Below, piece by piece: positions 11,538 through 25,512 of a stretch of DNA of 64,000 bases. Position numbers and translations under genes: made by a program. Source of the stretch: Sipunculus nudus (lineage: Eukaryota > Annelida > Sipuncula > Golfingiida > Sipunculidae). Where the stretch lies: contig CM049308.1 in the NCBI GenBank assembly GCA_026874595.1, forward strand, positions 37,010,027 through 37,074,026, written 5' to 3'. The notes under the pieces are model-generated. The model was not told where the DNA came from. It worked only from the letters and a program-made list of their open reading frames with translations, and did not search any database. How positions within the stretch are numbered: the stretch's first letter is position 1; every line of letters begins with the position of its first letter.

Positions 11538-14446
11538 TATATCCTTACAATCTTGATAAAAAAAGTTTCCATTTGTCATCAACATGTAGTTCATCAAAAA
11601 TGATGTTTTTCTTTATCAATTCTTATGTCTCTAGGTTGACTGCAGGCATTTGTATTGTTAGTTCCCTTAATTTAATTGTTCATTGATTGTTCATTAACTC
11701 TTCATTGTTATATCAAACCAGAGTCATTTTATGATACTCATATGGTTTTCTAATGTGTTACTTTTGTAATGTGTATTATGCAGCCTGAAAAAAATATAGG
11801 TGAAATTCAACAACAAAAAGGTAAATTTATTTTTGTTGTTGGCTTAATTAAGCTGAGCTCCTCTGTCTTCTGTTTATTTGATAAAACTCTTGCTATGATG
11901 GGTAGTTTATGTTCACCATCAGAGAATAAAATATTTAGACAATGGAGACTGACATCATGCTGGACAAGAAACTACTAACACCATAATTTAATGACAACTT
12001 GATTTATTCCCACCAGGATGGGAAAACTTTTAAAAATCTCAGGTAACAACCATGTGACTGGATACATCATACTTATGTGACCATGCATCTACATCATGAC
12101 ATAAAAAAACATGTCATATAGGCTTACTACATGGAGATACACTACTGTAACACCAAAATAGTTTACAAGTTTGTTCCTGTTGTTCCACAACAATCTGGTT
12201 AAACCTGAACATTGTATAATATATCATATAAGAAGCATACATAACAGTATAAAACTAAAATCATTATCCTTGTCTGCTGGTGCAATCAACCCTATTGGAG
12301 ATTAACAAAAAGAAAATCTTGTGAGGGTTATCTCAACACACAATCTATATACTATTGATTTCAGTTGGTGATTATGGCTATAAGCATTATCATTACCAAA
12401 TGAACATAAGACAGTATATAGTCTCACTAATATACTGTTTACTCCAGCCTTAAGCTCACTCAAACAAAGACACAAACAGTCTCAGAATGATTATTTACTA
12501 CAATTGAAGGTTTTAACTCATTTAGAAATCCCATTTGAACTCCTTGGAATAACTGCTGCAAGTCATAGTATAACAGTAATTCAAAGCCTGTCTCTGATGC
12601 AACATTAATAACAATAATTTAAATCCTGTCTCTGATGCAGCATTTAAATAAAAACACTCTTTCCACTAGCAAGTAGCTTAAACACAAATCTTCAAGTAAA
12701 ACAAGCCAGTGTTATCTTGAAGTATGATAAGCAGATTAGCAATTGTACCTCTGTGAACTTACACCCTACATTAAACAAGTTAAATGTTGATCATTATTCA
12801 GCAGCTTTATCAGATAAATTGATATTATTAAATTCCCTTAGTTAATATGTTTGGATAAATTCACTTAAAACCAGAAATTTCTTAATTCCCTTATCAGTAT
12901 GCACATGCAAATATCAAAGTAAACAATTATCTAGTATTAATTAAAGTACACAAGTATGGTCATGCCAATAACACAGCCTCCCTGAACATATTGAACATAA
13001 ATATCTGGCTTTTCAGTGACATCATTAATCACAATATCACAAACATCTGCATATGTAGTCAATTTACTGGCTCTTTTTCTTACACAATACATCCACACTA
13101 CCCAGCAATTAAATACAATAATACTAAACATCAAATTAATGGGTCTCTCTTTTGTATTTGCTCTTGCCATACCAGGGTGGTTTCAGATGCAACAGATCAA
13201 CCTGAAGTTTAAGACATGGTATGAGTCAGATAAGCTCTTGTGCTTTTAATTATTTAAAGTCAGATCTAATTGATATGATAATCATACAGTTAAACTTAAG
13301 GCTACACATTATAACTCCTACCTACCATGCTGAAATCCTCAGTTTATTTAATGTGCATATTTGGCTGCAGGGGCCATTACCATGGATTGTATTACCCCTG
13401 AACTTGCTCTTACACTAGATGGTGTTATATGAAAACTACATTATAAAAATTAAACAGGTAGCACATAATGACGATCAATCAATAAGGACTCTTTCAAGCT
13501 ACTTGTGAGAACTTTAAGTGATTTGTCAGGCAAAGAATGTTAAATATCATTTCAACATTCACGCAATTCATTCAGATGTGCATTAAACTCAAGAGCTGTG
13601 TTAAGTTTGATAACTATTCTATATGTTTTTGAGTTATTGTAAATAAGGATTAGGGATTGATCTGACAGTCAAACAAGATAGAATTGATTTCAGTGAAGAT
13701 TGTAATTGCTCTGTAGTATCATAATAGATATTTGTTACCAATGGGATTCAGGTCTCATGGTTCAATAGAGATAGCCTGTATGAATTCTACACAAGGCATG
13801 AACTTTGGACCTCATCATCAATTTTGGCCTGGGTTATATGAAGTCAGAATGCCACAGCTACCTTATGTTCAAGTTATAACAGCACACCAATAGATATAAC
13901 CTGGTTTCCAGCCAGTCTGAAAATCAGGAAAGACCTTGACATCTCACTTACAAGTAAAGGAAAAGTCAGGAAATTTTAGAAGAATCCCTCAAATCAGGGA
14001 TATGTCAGGAACATTGATTGACCCAAAGAGAAAGGGGTCAGTTTGTTAAATTTTGTCCAACCAACATATCCACTGGATGGTTTAAAGGCTTTATTGTGGC
14101 TTTTCAGGGTGGAAATCCCTGAAATTATATGAACAGAATTCTCTGGAATTTTCACAATCAATCAGGGGGAACTGAGAAGAAAGTAGTGAACTTCCTATTC
14201 ATAAATGCAAGGGACCCAGTACAGGTATATAATTATAAGACTGTGAAATATTCAGGTAACATCAGAGATAAGCATCAACAAGCATCTGTCTTTCTCTCAG
14301 AATTGACAAGGGGGTGTGTTTTCAGACAGACACAAGCATGTTTTCATTTCATGGACTCTGGCCCGCTTGGCAGTGTTACACTGTTTTCAATAGAACCATG
14401 ATATGGGTTAAAACTGAGCATAGGAATTTATTTTCCTATATTTGTT
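11538..14446 (+). other. intronic DNA, no gene seen
   Basis: About 2.9 kb of AT-rich unique-looking sequence. A short direct repeat occurs at about 12586-12645 (two copies of CCTGTCTCTGATGCARCATT). Short open frames here lack homology I recognise. No splice-bounded exon fits the B3GALNT2 protein, whose neighbouring exons already join in frame. Confidence 0.5.
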
Positions 14447-15593
14447 TCGCCAGACATAGTCTGGAGATACTATGGTTTAGGCACGATTCCGCCGCCGCCG
14501 CAGAGATTTCTTTTGGACACAATAACTCAAAAAATATTTCAAGGATCTTTTTCAAACTTGACACATTTATAGATATAGGTGAGAGGACAAAGCCTATTTA
14601 AAATGGGGTCATGACCTCAACTAGGAGAGTGACCTTGACCTTGAATAGATCCATTTTTGGGGAAAATCACACAAATTCTTAAATGTCTCAAGAAATCTTT
14701 CATGGATTTATCCAAAAATCAAGTTGGACAAAGATCTTGGATAGTGATGTCATGTACCGGAAACTGGTGGTGCCACCTAGTATCCTTTTCTTGTTTTTGT
14801 GCCGTTTAATACCCCCATCATTGCCACTTGACAGTACTTTTAGCATCACAAGTCAAAAACTGATTGACAGATTTCTTTAATATTATGCATGTACATAGGT
14901 ATGGGTTATGGGATGATGTATATTAAAATTGGGGTCATGACCTTTCCTTTGAGAGTGGCTTTGACCTTGAATATTACCATATATGGTGAAAATCACATAA
15001 AATCATGAATATCTTAAAAAGGGATGCATGGATTGGTCCAAAAATCAAGTTGACGGAAGATCTTGGATAGTTTTGTCTTTTGCAGAAGATAGGTGGCGCC
15101 ACCTGTTGTCCTTTTCTTGTTTTTTGCGCCTTTGAATACCCCATCATTGCCACTTGACAGTATATACTGTGAGCATTATAAGTCAAACAGTAATGGACAG
15201 ATTTCTTTCATGTTATGCATGTATATAGATATGGTTTATGAAATGAGGTATATTTAATTTTAAATTTAATTTTAAAATTTAATTTAATTTAAATTTTTTT
15301 TTTTAATTTAATTTTTTTTTTCAAATGTTGGATATTTTGGAATGCAGTTTATTTCTCAAACAAGTTACTCCAAACATACATATACAACTCAATACATCAT
15401 TAAATATATACTTCTATTTATACATAACCTTTTACATAACAATTGCCTTCACTTTAAATATTCCTATATTTTGTACAAATGTTTCTCACATTTATTGCTT
15501 AATTACAAATACATCACATTATATCAACAAAATACCACAAAACCTAATTTGCCTGGCGATATTATGGCACCAGCGGTGTCAAGAAATGTCTAG
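14447..15593 (+). repeat. family D element, canonical-Helitron-like ends (D1)
   Basis: Begins TCGCCAGACATAGTCTGGAG, a hairpin of CCAGAC/GTCTGG around ATA. It ends with a near match to TGTCTGGCGA (GCCTGGCGA here, reverse complement of the 5' end), a hairpin TGGCACC-AGC-GGTGYCA, and CTAG before TT. The TC start and hairpin-plus-CTAG end fit the classical Helitron signature. The interior has a GCC-rich tract, TGACCTTGACCTTGA at 14630-14644, two units each ending in GGTGGYGCCACCT (about 14766 and 15091), and an AT-only low-complexity block at about 15250-15325. It is closely similar to D2 at 61426. Confidence 0.82.
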
Positions 15594-16467
15594 TTATAAA
15601 ATAGAGCAAGAATTTCTTTCTAGTAGTTTTACAGTAAATGATCTCTCAGTTTGCCATATTAGGGAATAATAGGATGTGAGAATGACTGACTGCTGGTGTA
15701 AAATTGAATGCCTTTTTTTTACCTGCTTTCAATCTACATCAAGTGATTTCAGTAACCTTGAGGTAGGTTTGCTCAAACATGGAAGTAGTGCTTTGAAATT
15801 TGTTTTGCTTGCATCCCCATAATTTCAGTACTATGTTTTATGGTACATGAACTTTAAAATAAGAATTTTGCGTGGTTAATTTAGAATATATGCTTTAACA
15901 ATGTAATTTCTTAACTTTGTGCATACATGTATATATTTTGAGGAAAAACTGTGGTAAAAGGTTAGATTTCTCCTTTCATTATGACAATAAAAAATCTTCT
16001 GCATGAAATTGTTGAGAAGTGAAAGGTTAAATCTCTCCAATCACAATGAAAATCTTCTGTATTAAAATTTTTGCTAGGGTATGTGGATTTACTGAATGAT
16101 CAAATACCGGTACTTGTTCTGTAAACCATGAAAGCTTTCGCTACAGAAAACCTGACATATATCTCCCTCAGCATTTTATATATTTTATCAGCCTGTTATT
16201 ATGAACTGTCAACTATAAAACTCCAAGCTTCCAACTTAATAGATAATGTTATATACCTGTGATTTATGCATAGGGGACTAACTAAGCAAGATAAATTCTA
16301 CTCAAATGCTGACTGAAGCTTTTAATTAAGCATACCTGCCTATACCATATACCTTTTTACGTCTTGAAAATACAGCTAAGCTTTTGTGATTTTTACTGAT
16401 TTTGTCTATAATTTGGAACTGGTTTCATATGCCAAACGTTGTGTAAGAATTTTCAAGTGTGTGTTAT
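15594..16467 (+). other. intronic DNA with a small tandem duplication
   Basis: AT-rich sequence with no gene. At about 15957-16075 a segment of about 60 bp occurs twice in a row, each copy with AAAGGTTARATYTCTCC and AAAATCTTCTG. Nothing else recognised. Confidence 0.5.
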
Positions 16468-18269
16468 TAGCTCAGCTGACTGAAAGTCATCTGAGCTATA
16501 GCGATCACCCTTTGCCTGTTGTCTCTCCGGCCGTCCAGCCGTTTGGCTGTCCGGCCATCCGTTAACAGGGCACAAATCGTAACCGCTGGACCTGGAATCA
16601 TCAAACTTGAATTCTGGGGAGGTCCATGAAAAATCTCCTAGGAAAGCTGAAATTAGGTCTCTGTTACCCATACTCTCTAAGCTCTGGGTCTCATAAGTAC
16701 AACCCCCAGAATAATCAAAGATTTATACAAAAGCTCAAGTATCTGAATAACTACTGCGTTGATCACCCTGATTTTGTCCCTGAATATTGATCATGGAGTA
16801 TTCCATCAGTTCCTGCAAACTGGTGGCGCCACCTGTACTTTTCTAATTTTTACGAATTATTTTTCTCTATTTTTGATACTTTTTAAGAAGCTGTCACCTG
16901 CCAACAGGGTACAAATCGCAGGGAGGCCTATGAAAAGTCTCTGTGGAAACCTGAAATACGGTCTCTCTTACCCATATTCTCCTAGCTATTGGGCTTGTAA
17001 ATACCCGTCAGAATAATTAAAAATTTGTTACAAAAGCTCTAGTATCTGAATAACTAATGCATTGATCACCATGATCTTTTGCATGGATATTGATCATGGA
17101 ATGTTTCATCTATTCCTATAAACTGGTGGCGCCACCTGTATTTTTCTAATTTTTACAATTTTTTTCTCTGTTTTTGATACCTCCTTAGAAGCTGTCATCT
17201 GTTAACAGGGCACAAATGGTAAGTGCTAGACCTAGAATCTTCTTACTTGACATCATAGGAGGTCCATAAAAAGTCTCAGTGGAAATCAGAAATTAGGTCT
17301 GTTACCCATATCCTCGGAGCTATGGGGCTCGTAAGTACCTTTCGGAATAATTAAAACTTTATTACCAAAGCTGGAGTATCTGAATAACTAATGCATTGAT
17401 CACCATGATTCTTTGCATGAATATTGATCATGGAGTGTTCCATCAGTTCCTATAAACTGGTGGCGCCACCTGTATTTTCTAATTTTTACAATTTTTTTTT
17501 CTCTATTTTTGATACTTTCAAAGAAGCTGTCATCTGTTAACAGGGCACAAAGCGTAACTGCTAGACCTGAAATCTTCTTACTTGACTTCAATGGAGGTCC
17601 ATAAAAAGTCTAAAAGAAATTAGGTCTCTGTTACCCATATCCTCCAAGCAATGGGTCTCGTTAGTACCCCACAGAATAATTAAATATTTGATACAAAAAC
17701 TCTGCATTAGTTTCCAGAGAACTCCTCTGAGACCCTTGGACCAAATCTTTCCCAAACCCTGCATAGTTGTTCCTTCACTAATATTGTTGTGCCTAACAAA
17801 GACAGGTGGCACCACCTGCAATTGACTCTGTTCAGTACAAATCTAGGTGTCTTTTAGGTAACAGCCCATATCTCAGGAGTGGCTCAATGTATTGTCCTGA
17901 AAATTTTCATGTTCATTGATCTTGGATCTCTCCATCTCATAATTGTGACTGGTGGTGCCACCTACAATACTTCTTGTGTAGTGTCCATCTGTGCATTTGC
18001 CATAAGTTCGTCTTAGTGGCTCTTCAATATATTGGGTTTAAATTGTGCATGTTCATAGATACTCAACACCTACATCTCGTACACAAGACTAGTGGCCCTG
18101 TCTGCAGTGGTTGTCACATGGCATCCATCGGTATATTTGTTTTTGGTGAAAATTGTTATATCCCAGGAATGGTTCAAGATATTGGTCTGAAATCTGAAAT
18201 CTGGCATGTCCATGCTTTGAAATGTTTCTGGAAAACTGGACAGGTTGCACCACATACTTTCCCAGTTTT
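16468..18269 (+). repeat. family C element without its own 3' end (C2)
   Basis: The 5' end is AGCTCAGCTGACTGAAAGTC with the hairpin closing at CTGAGCTATAG and then GCGATCACCC. Three C-type satellite units end in GGTGGCGCCACCTGT near 16824, 17127 and 17457. From about 17800 the sequence changes to monomers resembling the B family interior (palindrome variants near 17806 and 17949). No C-type 3' terminus occurs before the 5' end of A4 at 18270. Either C2 is 3'-truncated or chimeric, or A4 was inserted into it and the terminus at 21211 is shared. Confidence 0.7.
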
Positions 18270-21211
18270 TAGCTCAGCTGACTATAAGTCATCTGAGCTA
18301 TAGTCATGGTCCATTGTCCGTCGTCCGTCCGTCTTGTCTGTCCGTCCGTCCGTCTGGATGTCTGTCCGTAAGACTGGCACGTTTCGACACCATTGGACCA
18401 ACGAATCTGAATTTCGGCATACAGTTAGATGTCCCCATAATCTCCTACCATGCCAAAAATTCGGTCAATAGGACTTCGTTCCTTTGAGATATTAAGGAAA
18501 AACCTCAATTTTTTATTAGAAATCTATTTTCACACTTCAGGACTGCCTAATATCAAAACCACTCATCTGGTTTTCTTCATATTTACCATAAATATTCCTC
18601 TATATAGTTCCTATGTACATGCCAGATATTAAGTCAGTATTATATAATTTAAAAAAGTTATGGGCCCAAACATAATGGACTTTGTAAAAAAATCAGGAAG
18701 ATATTTGGTCACTTAAGACCAAAAGTGTTAAAGCTAGGGACTTTTTTTTCAGTAATACAACTTTAATTAATAAAAATTTAATTGTATACCAAAAATTAGA
18801 TCAAAATTTGTTAAATTTTTTCAAATATTGGCAAAAATATAAAATTGGTACCTTAAATTTTGCCCAACTTTGGCCATGGCACGTCTTTTTCCTGTAAGTA
18901 CTGTGGGTTTAATTTTCACACCATGTATACATAAGGATTTAATCTGTAAAAATCTGAAATTTGAAAATAAAAGCTGCAAAATTAGGCTAGTTATTGAATT
19001 TTTTTGGAGGCTCTTGTTGTATTCCCTTACATTGTCAGGCAGTCCACTTTGATGACTGTAGGTCATTCAGTGCACATCTCTATGCTCCCCAGGCTGTTGA
19101 CATAATTTTAGATGTCCCCAAAATCTCCTACCATACCGAAAATTGGGTCATTAGGACTTTGTTCCTTCGAGATATTAAGGAAAAAAACTCTGTTTTCCAT
19201 AAAAAAAAAGCCATTGTTACACTTCAAGGCTGCCTAATATCAAAACCACTGATCTGTTTTTGATGGTATTTAGTAATCACATTCTTTTATACATTTTCTA
19301 TGAACATACCAAAAATTAGGTCAGTATTGGGTATTATTTTGAAGTTATGGGCCAAAACATAATGCAATTTTTAAAAAAATCAGGAAATATATTTACTCAC
19401 CTAACATGAGAATTGCTGAACCTAGAGACTTTTTCAGGAATATAACTTTATTTAATCAAGATTCAATTGTTTACCCAAAATTAGATCTGAATTTTGCAAA
19501 TTTTTCAAGTTATTAGCATAAATAAAAAATCAATACCTTAAATTTTGTCCAACTTTGGCACTGTTGATTTAATTTTCCCAGCATATATGCATTAGGATTT
19601 AATCTTTTAAAATCTGAACATTCAAAAGAAATTGATTGGAATGAATAGCTTTTATTCATGTTTTCATACACCATGTCAAGTGTTGTTTACATCTAGCCCA
19701 CCTAGTAGTACAGCCTTCACTTGCATTATGTAACCCACCCCAGGCAGCTTACCTTGGCCCAGCTTGGCCACTACTAGCAGGCTTCCCCTTTGCCTTGCAC
19801 TTATCCCCCCCCCCCCCCCAGCTGGTGCATAAACTAGATGAATGTTATAATTTTTCTGTATTTTATTTTATTCTTGGACATGCTACATTTTAGATTTTGT
19901 ATTGTACCACCAGGGTTACAATGATTAAATTTGCTTTTCAAAATTACTTTTATTTTATTTTGGTGAATAAAATTAAGCATGTCCTGAAAACTCCAATGTG
20001 CAAAACTTTTTATTGTGATTCAAGGAATATTCTTGTAGATGCCATGTTGTGGCATTATTTTCTTTTAAAATCAGTTTAGACATTTATGATTTAAAAATAA
20101 TAAAATATAAGTGTATGCATAATATGACCCAATGTTTTTTACTATGTATATATAATGATTGCAACTTTTGCAACAATTCTAATATTTTAACTTTTATTTT
20201 CAGGTTTTTTAATTAAAAATTTATAAACCTGTAAATAAAAAAAAATGATTCAGATAAAAACTTCTTAATGGAAAAATTGGATCTGCTTAAAAAAATAGGA
20301 TTATATTTAAACTTAAATGCATTATTCTCTTGAAAGTGAAATAAAGGTATTAGTCCATTCTGTCCACTTGCCTGTCCAACTATAAATTTTTCGTATGCAA
20401 CACAGTATCTCAAAACTTTTACTGTTTTTCTTCATGACAGTCTTGTCAGAGTATTAGTTTGCAATCATATATTTAGAACTTTACTATAACCAAGTAGGAG
20501 GGCCCCTTTCCTCTTAGCTTTTCATATTCTTATATAAATAAAAATCATTACAATAGAATATTTCTACATCCACCTTCGTGCTGCCCTCACTTTTCCCTTC
20601 TCCGAACCCCATCCCAAAGTCAGCCTCAGTAAGCAAGAACAAGATGAATCAGATATATTCATACTTTAATATTTTGTATAACTATTCGTCCATAGGGACC
20701 TATGTACATGCCAGAAATTATGTCAATATTGTGTAATATGTAGACATAGTGGGCATCACAATAATGTACCTTGTCAAGACTAAAGAGATATTGTGTCATA
20801 CAGTCACATATTCATAAATCACTTCATCAGCATAGTTAATCATAACATCATATCTGTCAAATTGAACGCTTGCAGACTACCATACACTTTTGATCCTTCA
20901 ACAAATAGCCTTATCATCATTCTACCACTGCTTATTACTGCTGTCATTGCATTCATATTTGCTCAAATATATCACAATTTTCAACACCTCCTAAATAAAT
21001 AAAAAATAAACCACTTTATTTGACTCTATTAATCCATCAGTCAGGTAATTTCATTTATCATTTACTCACATATTACATTACATTCCTTTATAATAGCCTA
21101 ACATGTACATGATATTCATAAGCTTTATCGACTCGATATAGTATCACAGTGGAGAAACATTTATAGTCCAATCACGATCAGCTGAGCGCCGTGACCCATG
21201 GGTCCCTTGTT
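18270..21211 (+). repeat. family A element (A4)
   Basis: Full 5' hairpin (AGCTCAGCTGACTATAAGTC and CTGAGCTATAG), a GTCC tract at about 18315-18365, an interior closely parallel to A3, a C run at about 19806-19819, and the 3' end CAGCTGAGC, GACCCATGGGTC, CCCTTGTT. Compared with A3 it carries an extra block of about 600 bp at 20565-21175 just before the terminus, of unknown origin. Its last T residues directly abut the 5' end of B1. Confidence 0.82.
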
Positions 21212-21737
21212 TAGCAAACCTGTGAGCTTATGCGATGGTGCGGCAGCTTCCGTCAGGCAACGTCTGTTGTGCGTTGTGCATTGTCTGTACGTTAACCATA
21301 GCTATCTTAAAAACGGCAGGAGCTTGCATCACCAAATTTTTTGCAATCAGTCTTACAAAAAACTATATCGGATTTTGTTTATTTTTTCTAACTGCATTTT
21401 CTTAATTTTTTGCACACTGTATGTCCCTGCTTATTTCACAGGAGGGGTTTGACATATCAGTTTGGCATTTGGGCTATCCAAGTATTCATCCCATATTATT
21501 GGGAGATATGGGCTATCTCTGATAGCTTTGTTGTATACAAGACTGATTGTGCCATGTACAATCATTTTTGTGTTGTGTGCACCCATGCCAGAATTTCAGC
21601 AGTGATGATTGTGTAATTGTTTCTTGTTCAAAATGTTTAGTATTTGCATTGTTCATATTCATGTTACACATGTACTTGAAAAGTAATGGTCCAGCATTGA
21701 AGCATTATACCTGGTGTAAATTCCATTGCACAGGTTA
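21212..21737 (+). repeat. short family B copy holding an empty insertion site (B1)
   Basis: Starts TAGCAAACCTGTGAGCTTATG immediately after the A4 terminus. It is internally deleted to about 525 bp and ends near TGCACAGGTT, losing the usual 3' hairpin. It matters because 21559-21575 preserves the uninterrupted sequence CAATCATTTTTGTGTTG, which in B2 and B3 is split by a nested C element. Confidence 0.75.
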
Positions 21738-22170
21738 GATCACACAGATATGGACACACAGCCCAATCACTGATTTTCTTTCATGTGTGATTACTCAACA
21801 ACAACCTTCTTTAGCTTTCCCAAATTCACAGGGATGATTGGTTCATATATTGGCTCCAAACATATTGAATAACACACCTGTTGGAATTCCAGTATGGCCA
21901 CCACAGCCCAATCATTGGTTTTCTTTCACATCTGATATCTCAACAAGAACATGCTTGATCTTTCCAAATTCACAGGGGCATTGGTTTCTATTAGGGCTTC
22001 TGACCTGTTGAAATACAGATGTGCTCAAAATCAAATATGGCTAACAGAGTACAATTAGTGATTTTCTATTGCAGACATTATTTCAGACATATATTCTTTA
22101 ATATTATTTGAACCAGTAGGATTTTTTTCTCATGCATATGGATAAAAACCTGTTTCTGTTTGTCATATTT
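21738..22170 (+). repeat. degenerate monomers, probably B-related
   Basis: Two diverged copies of a unit of about 130 bp, each containing CACAGCCCAATCAYTGRTTTTC and a TATCTCAACAA or TACTCAACAA phrase, followed by AT-rich DNA. The layout resembles B interior monomers but lacks the palindrome. Assignment is tentative. Confidence 0.4.
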
Positions 22171-24749
22171 TTAGCGAACCTGTGAGCTTATGTGATTTTG
22201 TGGCGTTGTCCGGCGTCCGTCGCCGGCGTCCATCGTCTGTACGTTAACCCATACTATCTTGAAAACGGAAAGAGTTAGCATCACCAAATTTTATGCAAAA
22301 AATTAGTCATCTAAAAAACTCAATCCCATTTTGCTTATTTTTTGGCTAACTGCATTTTCTTAGATTTTATAGGGAAAAAGCTAAAAAAGCTTTAAAAATC
22401 TTCTTCTCTGAAACTGTTCAGCCAAAGTGTCCAATATTTCACAGAAATGATCCCCGGAACAACCTTTCTCAAGTTTGTTCGAATGGTTTAAGTTCGGTGA
22501 TTTTTGGCTGAGTTACAGGAAGTTGAACTTAGTCACCTGTCCAAAAAAGCATACTAAAATTACAATCTCAGATAAGGCTGGACCTATCATCACCAAATTT
22601 TATGCCAATGTTGGTCAGATGAGTCATATCTGAAATTGAGATATTGGTGGCGCCACCTATATCAGCCTTTTTTGTACAGGGGTCATCAGTGCCGTATCAT
22701 ACTGACGTCTACAAAAAACTTCTTCTCTGAAACCATATGGCCAAATTGTTTAATATCACACAGAAATGATCCTAGGGTAGTGCTTTCTGAAGTTTGTTCA
22801 AATGGTCTCAGTTCAGTGATTTTTGGCTGAATTATGGGAAACTGAATTTAGTCATATACTGTAACAGCCCATTTTAGCTCAGTTGCTACAAAAATCTTCT
22901 TCTCAAAAACCACTGGGCCAAATTCTTAAATCTCACACGTTAATTATCCTTAGATGTTGATAATTCAAGTTTGTTCAAACGGTTTTGGTTCAGTGATTTT
23001 TGGCTGAGTTATGGGAAGCTTAACTTAGCCATTTTGCTTTATTTTCCCATATGAGTTATAAACCTGCAAAAAGTTTTTTGACTGACGCCACTGAGGCCAA
23101 TTTGTTTAATATTATACAAGAATAATTCCCTGAATAATTCTTATAATAATTGTCTTTTATGGTTCCAAAGAATGAATTTTGGCTGAATAATAAAGATTGA
23201 ATTGAGTCATTTTACCATATATGTTAGCTGTGTGAAGCAGATACATCTAGCCTGGAACCAGTTTATCAGCATCCGTTACATCATGCCTCCAGACATTTAG
23301 ATTTCAGGTTATCTTTGGTTAATATTGACAAGAATGGTTTTTAAAAACTTTTAAAAAATGTAGATTTATGATTTTAGATATTCCTCATGCCAGGTAATGT
23401 TTACAATCACAGGTATACATTAACCCATACTATTTTGAAAACGACTGGAGCTAGCATCATGAAATCTAATAAAAAAATTAGCCATCTGAAAAAAATCTGC
23501 ATTTTCTTAGATTTTATAGAGAAAAAGCTAAAAAAACCTTTAAAAATCTTCTCCTCTGAAACGGTCAAGCCAATTTGTTCAATATTTCACAGAAATAATC
23601 TTTCATACCATCTCTCAATTTTGTTCAAATGGTTCAAGTTCTGTGAATTTTGGCCAAATTACAGGAAGTTGAACCTAGTCATCTGTCCAAAAAGCATACT
23701 AAAATGACAATCTGAGAAACGGCCAGAGCTATCATCACCAAATTTTATGCCAGTGTTGGTCACATGTGTCATATGTGAAATTCAGGTATTGGTGGCGCCA
23801 CCTGCTTTGATCTTTTTTTGAACTGGGGTCATTGGTCATCTGTATATCAACCCATAATTTCTCAGGAATTGCAGGAGCTTCCATCCCCAGATTTTATGCA
23901 ATTATCTGTCACATATCAAATGTTGTGGGATTCAGCTTATGTTTTTGCTATCTGCGTTTACTTAGATTTTATAGGGGTAAAGCTGAAAAACCTTTAAAAG
24001 TCTTCTTTTAAACGGTCCAGCCAAATTGTTCAATATTTTACAGAAATGATCCCAGAGGCAAGCACTCTCAAGTTTGTTCAAATGGTTTGCATTTGATGAA
24101 TTTTAGTGGTGTTAAATGAACTTGAACGGTCATTTGGCCAAGTAAGCATACTGACAAAGTTATCCCAGAAATGACAGAAGCTAGCATTACCAAGTATTGT
24201 GCAAATGTTGGTCACATGACTCATATTTGAAGTTGCAGATATTGATGTGCCACCTACATTGACCTGTTTTTTATGGGCAAAAACCTCATAATTTTAGCCT
24301 CTTTCAGCTTAAAATGTTTATGATGAAACTGTTAAGCTGAATTGTTCAATTTTTCAAAAGAATTATCGTAGGACATGGTTCTTTCAGTCATATCAGATAA
24401 ACTTAAGTTGGTCTTATGGCCATTATTATGACTAACTCAAACTGAGGACTGCAAAACTGTTCTTCTACAAAATTATTGTTTCAATTATAACTTCTGTTAC
24501 ATGGCACAAAAGTTATTCTTAGGTGGCCTTTGTTCAAGTTTACTTGAATGATTTTTGGCAGAATTATTGGATCTTTAACAATGAAAGAACTGAATCTTTT
24601 ATTTTTCTAGATATTTTGATAAAAAGTTTATGAATATTTCAGCTTGAAAAAAGCATTTTAGCCAAAGACTTCTATTATGTGTAAAAAGATTTGCCAACAG
24701 GCGAAGATTGTGTCTGTATATTTACATAGGTTAAGAAACTGCCAGCTGT

Positions 24750-25110
24750 TTCAGATTTGGCAATAGATCAAGAGTTCATTCAGTGCAGCCAGATATAGGT
24801 CAAGAGTTCAGTCAGTGCAGCCAAGCACAAGGCATGTGTTCCCCTCATGGGTAACATGTGAACACCTCATGGGCACCACGTGATCACCTCATGGGTGTCA
24901 TGCCCCTCAGGGCTGCATGTGGAGCCAATCTATTTATAGCTTTGGCAGACTGCCAACTGTATCAGATTAGGCAATAGGTCAAGAGTTCACTCAGTACAGC
25001 CAGGTACAGGTCAAAAGTTCACCCAGTCTAGCCAGGTGCAGGTCATTAGTTCACTCAGTGCAGTAGCCTGAGCTAGCAAATTTGTCACAGTTCACTCAGG
25101 GCAACTGCCT
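24750..25110 (+). repeat. degenerate 33-bp tandem repeat block in B2
   Basis: The phrase AGGTCAAGAGTTCACTCAG plus TGCAGCCAGG recurs with small changes near 24760, 24797, 24977, 25009 and 25042. Between the two groups sits a short CACCTCATGGG series (about 24855-24895). The same block is in B3 at about 34290-34630 and in reduced form in B8 at about 63290-63375, so it is an integral module of family B. Confidence 0.7.
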
Positions 25111-25512
25111 TTCTCACCTAAGCGTGGTCAGCCCCATGCACCAGACTTAAGGTAAGTTTGGCCTAATATTTTGACCTGTCTATGTGTCTTTGATTGGTTT
25201 CTCGTTCACAAGACACGTGTCACCACCTACAATGACATTTGCACAGTGTGTGACTTTTGTGCCTGCTTATTTCTATAGAGGAATTTGATATATCATCCTG
25301 AAATTGGGCATATTTATACCTATCGTATTTTAATTATTGTATACTTGTTGTATACAAGACTGGTGGTGCCACCTACAATAATTTTTTGCACAGTGTGTGT
25401 CCCTGTATATTTCTCAGGAGGGGTTTGATATATCAGTCTGAACTTGGGCATATGTATATATCTCTGAAACATTTTTGTATACAAGACTGGTGGCGCCAGC
25501 TATCATCATTTT

